A DNA stretch of 16,084 nucleotides from a bacterium (GTDB lineage: Bacteria; Patescibacteriota; Minisyncoccia; Minisyncoccales; JAGMAB01), in assembly GCA_030643665.1 (NCBI GenBank), contig DAOWKS010000061.1:1-16084 (forward strand), read 5' to 3'. The position numbers and the translations under genes are program-made. A model generated the notes under the pieces. It did not search any database, had not been told where the DNA came from, and worked only from the letters and a program-made list of their open reading frames with translations. Positions within the stretch are counted from its first letter, which is position 1. Every line of letters begins with the position of its first letter. Shown one piece after another: positions 1 to 5,150 of the stretch.

Positions 1-652
1 CAGGGCCTAAAATTAAAATATGAAGCCCGGCTAAAAGATATTTGAAATAAGTTTTCAGCCGCCCGTCTTTTTCAAACCTTCTGGCAGAAGTCAAAACCGG
101 CTCGGTTTTGATAAAACCAAATTTGCTGATTTTGAAAGCTCTTTTGGCAAAATCATGGTCTTCAGCTATTTTTATTTTCTCGTCAAACCCGTTAATTTCC
201 TGAAAAATTTTCTTTTTTACCAAAACGCTGTTTGTAGCGTGGGCAACAAATTTCTGGCTCAAATTTACAAAGTTGTTGTAAATTTTATACGCAAATTTAT
301 CAAATCCATTGCCTTGGGGAAAAATCGGAAAAGAAGCAACATCTAAATTTCTTTGTTTGAATTCTTTAATTAAACAATCCAAAAAATTTTCAGGCAGATA
401 AATATTGTCAGCATCCATAAATAAAAAAATATCGCCTTTGGCTGTTTCTGCTCCTTTATTTCTTCCCTGCGCCGGCAAGCCTCCTGAACAAATTTTACAC
501 CCGTAATTTCTAGCAATTTCTATTGTTTTATCTTCAGACCCGGCGTCAGCAACAATAACTTCAAAATCTCTAAATTGCTGTTTTTTTAAAGATTGAAGCA
601 AAAAAGGAAGATAATTTTCTTCGTTAAAAGTTGGAATAATAATAGATAACAT
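1..652 (-). CDS. Glycosyltransferase family 2 (C-terminus outside window)
   Basis: This gene starts at an ATG on the minus strand and stays open to the window edge, giving 217 residues without a stop, so the C-terminus is missing. The N-terminus MLSIIIPTFNEE is the classic start of a GT-A fold family 2 glycosyltransferase. VADAGSEDKT (34-43) is the nucleotide-binding region, MDADN (79-83) carries the DxD-type metal/nucleotide-sugar motif, and AEDHDFAKR (163-171) matches the acidic motif around the catalytic base. Known members transfer a sugar from a nucleotide donor to a lipid or polysaccharide acceptor at the cytoplasmic membrane; the donor and acceptor here cannot be told. It lies 74 nt downstream of the secretion operon on the same strand, separated by a tandem repeat that could act as a promoter. 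No clear Shine-Dalgarno is visible. Family assignment is confident, substrate unknown. Confidence 0.9.
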   Translation of the reverse strand, partial: MLSIIIPTFNEENYLPFLLQSLKKQQFRDFEVIVADAGSEDKTIEIARNYGCKICSGGLPAQGRNKGAETAKGDIFLFMDADNIYLPENFLDCLIKEFKQRNLDVASFPIFPQGNGFDKFAYKIYNNFVNLSQKFVAHATNSVLVKKKIFQEINGFDEKIKIAEDHDFAKRAFKISKFGFIKTEPVLTSARRFEKDGRLKTYFKYLLAGLHILILGP

Positions 653-691
653 AACTTGAAATTTTCAATTTCTAATTTCTAATTTTCATTA

Positions 692-730
692 AATTTTCAA
701 TTTTATAATTTTCAATTTTATAATTTTCAA
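692..730. repeat. 15-bp AT-rich tandem repeat, about 2.6 copies
   Basis: The unit ttttataattttcaa occurs at 701-715 and 716-730, with a partial copy aattttcaa at 692-700. The surrounding 653-700 is made of related AATTTTC/AATTTCT words. It fills most of the gap between the glycoside-hydrolase remnant and the glycosyltransferase and overlaps the last bases of the remnant. Confidence 0.85.
702..730 (-). promoter_or_regulatory. Possible promoter for the glycosyltransferase, formed by the tandem repeat
   Basis: On the minus strand the repeat gives TTGAAA (730-725), a 17-nt spacer, and TATAAA (707-702), about 50 nt before the glycosyltransferase ATG. The spacing is ideal for a housekeeping sigma factor. 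The region is low complexity, so the match could be incidental. Confidence 0.3.
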
Positions 731-1020
731 TTAAACAATTTATTTGCTTCGTTCCATATTTCAGGATTATTTTGTTTTATTTTCATCCAGTACCACCACT
801 CTGCTCCCCAAAGATAGAAAGTGTCTAATCCTGTTTTTTTGGCAAAAGCGATATTTTGTTTAAATTGTTTCAAATTCATTGTTTTTTCCTGTTCTTCCAA
901 AGGAGAAGTATAAAGCAATTCTTTGCCCCAGGGCTCGGCTTGAAGTTCAATACAGATTACATTTTTGTTAAATAAATAACAAGGTTCTTGAGCGAAGCGA
1001 AAGGTTCTTATTTTCAACAT
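727..1020 (-). pseudogene. 3' remnant of a TIM-barrel glycoside-hydrolase-like gene
   Basis: This is a 97-codon reading frame. From about residue 20 onward it looks like the end of a cellulase/beta-galactosidase-like barrel enzyme: VICIELQAEPWG (21-32) resembles the strand carrying a catalytic glutamate in clan GH-A enzymes, and YLWGAEWWYWMK (69-80) resembles the last barrel strand with its tryptophans. The first 20 residues read like translated spacer DNA and include RTFRFAQEP, encoded by an 8-bp direct repeat at 981-1008. A full enzyme of this kind is several times longer, so the front part seems lost. The frame begins 3 nt after the stop of the membrane-protein gene upstream, so it may still be translated. 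I see no Shine-Dalgarno. The family assignment is from remembered motifs and is moderate. A short domesticated protein is the alternative. Confidence 0.5.
981..1008. repeat. 8-bp direct repeat flanking a 12-bp core at the remnant's 5' end
   Basis: AAGGTTCT occurs at 981-988 and 1001-1008, separated by TGAGCGAAGCGA (989-1000). It lies where the hydrolase-like frame loses its homologous sequence, so it may mark the junction that truncated the gene. Confidence 0.6.
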
Positions 1021-1023
1021 TTT

Positions 1024-1473
1024 TTACTCTGTTAATTCGAAGTACACCGCTAAACTCCAGAAAGGCAAAGCTCCAAGATAAAGAATAATTTCTCCGATAA
1101 AAGGAGTTAAAAATCTTTTATATTTTCCTCTGAAAAGTTTTCTCAAAAAATCCATTCTGAAAAGTCCTCCTCCTCTTTTTGGTGTTTCTATTACTTTTCC
1201 CGACCGAAATAACATCCAGCCGCCAATAAAAATAATACCGATTATATCGGTGAGGAAAAAATCATCAAGTCCAACGCATAATAAAATTGCTCCAGTGATA
1301 TCAAGAATAATTGCCAGAGGCAGTATTATAACACCTGCAGTACTAAGAAGGCCGGCTGGTTCTCTTTCTTGTTCCTGAGATTTTAGTCCTTTAGCTAATT
1401 TTAATCCTTTTAATCCTTTGCCGGCAGTAGAGAGCGCTTTTGCAGCTCCGGCCACAATTGCTGGTAAAGCCAT
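1024..1473 (-). CDS. Small unknown membrane protein of the secretion operon
   Basis: I do not recognise this 149-residue protein as a named family. It has a short Ala/Gly/Lys-rich amphipathic N-terminus (1-36). Hydrophobic segments follow at about 45-67, 74-90 and 122-143, with a basic loop (about 97-120, rich in Lys, Arg and Gly) between the second and third. It starts 3 nt after the stop of the VirB4-like ATPase gene and is very probably co-translated with it. A membrane subunit or accessory factor of the type IV secretion-like apparatus is inferred from position alone. The ATG has no evident Shine-Dalgarno; close spacing suggests reinitiation. The downstream neighbour is the hydrolase remnant, 3 nt away. 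Confidence 0.8.
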   Translation of the reverse strand: MALPAIVAGAAKALSTAGKGLKGLKLAKGLKSQEQEREPAGLLSTAGVIILPLAIILDITGAILLCVGLDDFFLTDIIGIIFIGGWMLFRSGKVIETPKRGGGLFRMDFLRKLFRGKYKRFLTPFIGEIILYLGALPFWSLAVYFELTE

Positions 1474-1476
1474 AAA

Positions 1477-3264
1477 TTAATTTGCTTTTCTTTTAGCTTT
1501 TTTGATTTTTAAGACTTCTTCAGGAGAAGTGGTGATAAATTGGTCTTCTGCGTAAGAAGCAACAACTTTAATTGCCACGTGTTTCTGGCCGGCAAAAAAC
1601 ATTCCTTCTCCAACCTCGGCTTCCAATAATAAATATTTTTCTTGGTTTGTCAAATTAAAGGTTTTTTGAACAATATCAATAGTGGCTGAACTTTGCTTCA
1701 TTAAAAGCTGTAAAGAAGAGTTGGTAATTATTGGCTGGCCATAATGAGATTTCATAAAATCATTAAGGTCTTGAGTTACCGTGGTGACTCCCAACCAATA
1801 TTTTCTGGCTCTTTTAGCTATTCCATACAAAAATGAACCTCCGTCGTCTGTCTGCATCAGCCACCAGGCTTCGTCAATAACTAAAATTCTTTTTTTGAGA
1901 ACCGAACGGACTTTATTCCAGATGTATCTCATAATGATAAACATTGCTATGGGTCTTAACTCATCTTCCATATCTCTTATTCCAAAAACAGTAAAGGGCT
2001 TATCTAAAGAGATATTAGTGTGCTGATTGAAAAACTGGGCATAACTCCCCTTGGTAAATTTTCTTACCCTTCTAATTAAAGATTCTGCTCCCTCCATTCC
2101 CTCCAAGACCGCTTCAAAATCTTCCATTAAAGGAATGTTTTCTTTCCAATAATTATGGTCTGTTTTAGGAGTAATATCTTTGGAAGCGTATGTTTCGGTT
2201 AAAGCCCGGTCAATAATAGCGTCTTCTTCCGGGGTTAAGCCACCCAGCATAATTCTTAATAAGCCAACTAAGTTAATGACATTTGACCTTAACACGTCTT
2301 CCGGTTTTTCATCTTCTCTTGGTGATGGAAGGTCAAAAGGATTAATATGGTTTGGCGAAGCCAAAGAGATGTTAAAAAAGGAACCGCCAACAGTATCTGA
2401 TAAAAATCTGTATTCGTTTTCCGGATCAATAACAATTACATCAATTTTTTGCATTAAACAACGGAGAATCTCCAATTTTATAGCGTAACTTTTACCGCTG
2501 CCCGCCTTGCCAAAAACCACGCTGTTTGAGTTCTCTAAACTGAATCGGTCAAATAATATCAAAGAATTATTATGCCTGTTAATTCCGTATAAAATTCCTT
2601 CATTTGAACTCAAATCAAAAGAAACAAAGGGGAAAAGAGATGACAAGGGACCGGTATTCATTGTGGTATGGGCTTGGATTTGGTCTAAACCATAGGGCGC
2701 GGTGCAGTTAAAACCCTGTTTTTGCTGGTAAAGAGCCGGTTTAATATAAATCAAACGCGATTCTAAAATTGACCTTAAATTAATTTCAATATCTTTTAAT
2801 TCTTTCTGCGTGTCTCCATAAATAGTTAAATAAAGACCAAGCTTGAACATTCTTTCCTGGGCGGTCTGTAATCTATCTCTTAGTCCTTCCAAATCCTGGA
2901 AAGCAATTTCCAGGGCCGGGTCTCTGATTAATCCTTTTTCCTGTTTTTCCATAATCTCGGCCTGAACTTCGGTTACGCTTTTCCTTAATTGTTTCAAAAT
3001 CATTCCGGTTTCAATAGGATGAACAAATATTGAAATATCCATTGGAACGTCCAGATTAATCACGGTAGAAAACCAGGCCGCAGTCAGATATCTTGGATAA
3101 GAAAAAATAAAAAACGATTTGACAAATCTTTTGCCTAATTTTAAAAAATCAGGAAACAAGGCAATAGAAGAAGGAGCAATAACGTCTTTTGCCTGCATAG
3201 CCGGTGTATCAAAAATTTTTTCCGGAGTTTTTTTATTTTTTAAAAATGGTAATGATATATTCAT
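1477..3264 (-). CDS. VirB4/TraC-family secretion ATPase
   Basis: This 595-residue protein is the energising ATPase of a type IV secretion or pilus system. Walker A is GKAGSGKS (252-259), Walker B is ILVIDEAWW (460-468), and TTVTQDL (494-500) carries the conserved glutamine found after Walker B in VirB4 ATPases. IVIDPENEYRFL (278-289) is also typical of the family. Residues 1-240 form the later part of the VirB4 N-terminal domain, with a likely helical stretch at 95-165. The front part is encoded by the separate gene upstream, which ends 4 nt before this ATG, so the classical single chain appears split in two. VirB4 proteins act as hexamers at the cytoplasmic face of the inner membrane and drive pilin extraction and substrate transfer. 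No relaxase or VirD4 coupling protein lies in the window, so conjugation cannot be claimed. Confidence 0.93.
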   Translation of the reverse strand: MNISLPFLKNKKTPEKIFDTPAMQAKDVIAPSSIALFPDFLKLGKRFVKSFFIFSYPRYLTAAWFSTVINLDVPMDISIFVHPIETGMILKQLRKSVTEVQAEIMEKQEKGLIRDPALEIAFQDLEGLRDRLQTAQERMFKLGLYLTIYGDTQKELKDIEINLRSILESRLIYIKPALYQQKQGFNCTAPYGLDQIQAHTTMNTGPLSSLFPFVSFDLSSNEGILYGINRHNNSLILFDRFSLENSNSVVFGKAGSGKSYAIKLEILRCLMQKIDVIVIDPENEYRFLSDTVGGSFFNISLASPNHINPFDLPSPREDEKPEDVLRSNVINLVGLLRIMLGGLTPEEDAIIDRALTETYASKDITPKTDHNYWKENIPLMEDFEAVLEGMEGAESLIRRVRKFTKGSYAQFFNQHTNISLDKPFTVFGIRDMEDELRPIAMFIIMRYIWNKVRSVLKKRILVIDEAWWLMQTDDGGSFLYGIAKRARKYWLGVTTVTQDLNDFMKSHYGQPIITNSSLQLLMKQSSATIDIVQKTFNLTNQEKYLLLEAEVGEGMFFAGQKHVAIKVVASYAEDQFITTSPEEVLKIKKAKRKAN

Positions 3265-3268
3265 AGAA

Positions 3269-3907
3269 TTATCTAGTTAATTCAGGTGGGATTTCCGGGT
3301 AATAGCCGATTTCGGCTTGTTCAGGATGATAGAGGGACCAAAACAGTTCAATTAATTCAGAAGTATTTAAGGGAACGCATTTTAGTCCGCATCTTCTTAA
3401 GCCCAAAGAAACAAATTCTATTCTATGCCAGAGCTGGGTTTTGCATCTTTGAAACTTATCTTCGGTTAAAGTAGAGGATTGTTGTTTTAGCAAGCTTTTG
3501 GTAGTTTTTATGCTTGGAATTTCCATTAAGGTAAAAGGCACGACAACAAAAAAGTTTTTTGACATAATTCCTTTTCCGGCAATCAAATTCTTAATGAATT
3601 TCTGATATTCAGCGGTCTGTATTCTTAATAGTTCATTTTCCTGTTTATTTTCCAGTTTCTTTAATTTATCCAGATAACCGGTAATATTTAACCGTCGGGA
3701 TTGGATAATAATTTCCAAAGAAAAATCAAGGGAATTTAAAAAATTCTGAAATTGAAAAATAATGGCGTCCTGTTCTTCTTCTGATTTTAGAGCAAAATTT
3801 AAAGAGGAAACCATTATTATTCCTCGCATTGCCTTATTTTTTAGAAGGACTACTCCTTCTCTGATTTGTTCAACTTCTAAAAGTTGTTGAGTAGAACCCT
3901 GTGCCAT
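3269..3907 (-). CDS. VirB4 N-terminal-domain-like protein
   Basis: This soluble protein of 212 residues sits between a PrgI gene and the VirB4 ATPase, where the N-terminal part of VirB4/TraC would be. The early stretch (LLEVEQIREGVVLLKNKAMRG) and the following segment on evaluating single-residue beta/alpha structure resemble the TraC/VirB4 front domain. A charged helical stretch lies in the middle. No ATP-binding motif is present, as expected for this half. I chose the ATG at 3907 because it forms TGATATG with the PrgI stop (3911-3909), ideal for translational coupling. A TTG at 3928 is in frame and would add seven residues with a 20-nt overlap. No Shine-Dalgarno precedes either start. It probably forms a heteromer with the downstream ATPase. 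Function is inferred from context and weak resemblance. Confidence 0.75.
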   Translation of the reverse strand: MAQGSTQQLLEVEQIREGVVLLKNKAMRGIIMVSSLNFALKSEEEQDAIIFQFQNFLNSLDFSLEIIIQSRRLNITGYLDKLKKLENKQENELLRIQTAEYQKFIKNLIAGKGIMSKNFFVVVPFTLMEIPSIKTTKSLLKQQSSTLTEDKFQRCKTQLWHRIEFVSLGLRRCGLKCVPLNTSELIELFWSLYHPEQAEIGYYPEIPPELTR

Positions 3908-3908
3908 A

Positions 3909-4316
3909 TCATTTATTTGTTGTGTCAACTTTGGTTTTTAAATTTTTTAATTGGCCTTTTTGAGTAATTTTTAAAGAAAGAGCTTCATCGGTTTCTTGTT
4001 TTTCAAATTTGGCTTTTTTGAAAATTTTTAATCGGCTTTTTATTTTTCTCCAGACATAGATTTTTGGAGATAATCTAAACAATAAAAGATTGCCTAAAAA
4101 AGCCGGTAATGGTTTGCCTTCAATTTTCAAAAAAGCCAAAGCTATTGCTCCTCCTCCTAAAACCAGACAGGCAATTATGAAAATAGAAAAAGAAACCGTA
4201 AAATAAAGAATAAAACCAATAAACGCTGCCGTTCCGATAAAAGCAAACTGCTTGAAAGTGAGGGGTCCGACTATTTTCGCCTCGTGTTCAATAAATTTTG
4301 GTACTGTAAATCTCAT
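3909..4316 (-). CDS. PrgI-family membrane protein
   Basis: This 135-residue protein begins MRFTVPKFIEHEAKIVGPLTFKQF in pattern (first 24 residues), typical of PrgI proteins: a beta-strand opening followed by GPLTFKQ just before the membrane. Two hydrophobic segments follow at about 24-40 and 42-62 (rich in Phe, Ile and Gly), then KIEGKPLPAFLGNLLLF, also characteristic, and a basic C-terminal tail. PrgI proteins are encoded directly before VirB4 in Gram-positive and Patescibacteria type IV systems and are thought to be membrane channel subunits, comparable to VirB3. The ATG is 1 nt after the stop of the upstream gene, and its own stop overlaps the next gene's start region. The family call is firm; the exact role is inferred. 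Confidence 0.9.
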   Translation of the reverse strand: MRFTVPKFIEHEAKIVGPLTFKQFAFIGTAAFIGFILYFTVSFSIFIIACLVLGGGAIALAFLKIEGKPLPAFLGNLLLFRLSPKIYVWRKIKSRLKIFKKAKFEKQETDEALSLKITQKGQLKNLKTKVDTTNK

Positions 4317-4317
4317 T

Positions 4318-4707
4318 TTACTCTATTGGTTCAAGATAAATATCTTTTTTTGCTGATGTTTTTGCCTGCCCTGTGGATTCCGCTTTAGCAGAATCTTTCG
4401 GGAGTTTTTCTGATTTCCTTTTAACCTGTGAGAATATAAGACGGTTTGCTTCAAAATAAATGTTTTCCGCAATGTTTTTGTCTAATCGCAGTTTCTCCTG
4501 CAAGGTTTCTGACAAGTCGTTTGCCGACAATTTACCCAACAAAACCAATCCGATTTGATAAGCGATTTGTTTAATTTGTTCTCCGTCTTTAATTCTATTT
4601 TCAAGGCAGATTTCAGAAATTTGCGAAACAGTTTTTTCAGAAAAAAACGTTTCTAAAACAGCAGCCGGAATTTCTTTTGGTTTTTTTTGTAAATTGTTTT
4701 TTGACAT
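4318..4707 (-). CDS. Unknown soluble protein, first gene of the secretion operon
   Basis: I do not recognise this 129-residue protein. It has no membrane segment or signal peptide. Residues 1-90 are predicted mostly helical (LETFFSEKTVSQISEICLE, then KQIAYQIGLVLLGKL and LSETLQEKLRLDKNIAENIY), and the tail (92-129) is Lys/Ala/Ser-rich and probably disordered. The gene stops 1 nt before PrgI and is the promoter-proximal member of the operon, so an accessory or regulatory role in the secretion apparatus is plausible. It is transcribed away from the 85-aa plus-strand gene across a shared 76-nt gap. No Shine-Dalgarno is visible before its ATG. Confidence 0.8.
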   Translation of the reverse strand: MSKNNLQKKPKEIPAAVLETFFSEKTVSQISEICLENRIKDGEQIKQIAYQIGLVLLGKLSANDLSETLQEKLRLDKNIAENIYFEANRLIFSQVKRKSEKLPKDSAKAESTGQAKTSAKKDIYLEPIE

Positions 4708-4730
4708 AGGTTCTATTTAACTTTTAGGGC

Positions 4731-4758
4731 TTGACAAGTTTTTAGTATTATGTATAAT
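4731..4758 (+). promoter_or_regulatory. Strong sigma70-type promoter of the 85-aa gene
   Basis: TTGACA (4731-4736) and TATAAT (4753-4758) are both perfect consensus hexamers, separated by 16 nt. The expected start site is about 20 nt before the ATG at 4784. The -10 box lies inside a palindrome, TATTAT-gt-ATAATA (4746-4759), which could be an operator or simply reflect AT-richness. This is the best promoter in the window. Confidence 0.8.
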
Positions 4759-4764
4759 ATGGTT

Positions 4765-4771
4765 AGGAGGT
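4765..4771 (+). promoter_or_regulatory. Shine-Dalgarno site AGGAGGT
   Basis: A perfect AGGAGG (4765-4770) stands 13 nt before the ATG at 4784, a rather long spacing; a second purine run, AAAAAAGGAAAA, lies between. Most other genes in the window lack a recognisable Shine-Dalgarno, so this one is exceptional and supports the reality and start of the 85-aa gene. Confidence 0.75.
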
Positions 4772-4783
4772 AAAAAAGGAAAA

Positions 4784-5041
4784 ATGGATAAAGATATACA
4801 TAAGGACTTTCTTGAAGTCATTTTTGGAACAGGTGTGAGCAGATGGCAACTATGGTGGATTTCGGTGCACTGCGATAAGGCAGTTAAGATAATGATTCGA
4901 GCGAGAACAGCATTGAAAAAATCCAAGAGGATGGCGGCAGCTTACGAATCTAAAATAGAATCCGAGAAAGAGAGAGAAGAAATAGAACAAAAAATTGCTA
5001 AAAAGCTTGCTCCTCGAACCCAAACATCTGCAAACAGCTAA
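4784..5041 (+). CDS. Unknown 85-aa basic/coiled-coil protein, stand-alone gene
   Basis: I do not recognise this protein. Residues 1-30 are mixed and include RWQLWWISVHC, an aromatic, amphipathic stretch. Residues 32-75 are predicted helical and highly charged (KIMIRARTALKKSKRM, then ESEKEREEIEQKIAKK), suggesting a short coiled coil, and the last residues are a flexible Thr/Ser tail. There is no signal peptide or clear membrane segment. It is the only plus-strand gene in the first 8.6 kb, set between two secretion gene groups on the other strand. A consensus promoter, a perfect Shine-Dalgarno and a terminator all point to an actively expressed independent unit. A regulator or small partner of the neighbouring secretion system is possible, but nothing in the sequence proves it. 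It could also be recently acquired, since its expression signals differ from those of the other genes. Confidence 0.75.
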   Translation: MDKDIHKDFLEVIFGTGVSRWQLWWISVHCDKAVKIMIRARTALKKSKRMAAAYESKIESEKEREEIEQKIAKKLAPRTQTSANS

Positions 5042-5049
5042 GGATGAGT

Positions 5050-5080
5050 CAAGAGGTGTGAAATAATTTCATAACTCTTG
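5050..5080 (+). other. Perfect stem with symmetric internal loop just after the 85-aa gene
   Basis: CAAGAG-gtg-TGAAAT-a-ATTTCA-taa-CTCTTG reads as two stacked 6-bp perfect stems with a 3x3 internal loop, starting 9 nt after the stop codon. No T-run follows directly, so it is not itself an intrinsic terminator. It could stabilise the mRNA 3' end or assist the terminator that follows. Confidence 0.55.
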
Positions 5081-5094
5081 CTCTCTGTATGTAT

Positions 5095-5150
5095 AAAAGA
5101 GGAAGTGTTAAAAAATAATAATTTTTTACACTCAGCTTCCTCTTTTTTTC
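5095..5150. terminator. Bidirectional intrinsic terminator
   Basis: The outer stem is GAGGAAG (5099-5105) with CTTCCTC (5136-5142), extended by AAAA/TTTT. An inner stem, TGTtAAAAAAT with ATTTTTTACA (5106-5130), continues it; ctcag on one side is a bulge. Seven Ts (5143-5149) follow on the plus strand, terminating the 85-aa gene. On the minus strand TTTTATAC follows, serving the convergent VirB6-like gene, whose stop codon (5134-5132) lies inside the structure. Confidence 0.8.

Noticed and set aside
692..730. Possible CRISPR array
   Set aside because: The repeats are 15 bp, AT-only and directly tandem, with no spacers and no cas genes nearby.
3908..3928. TTG start for the VirB4 N-terminal-like protein
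   Set aside because: The ATG at 3907 forms TGATATG with the PrgI stop and avoids a 20-nt overlap; the TTG has no ribosome site.
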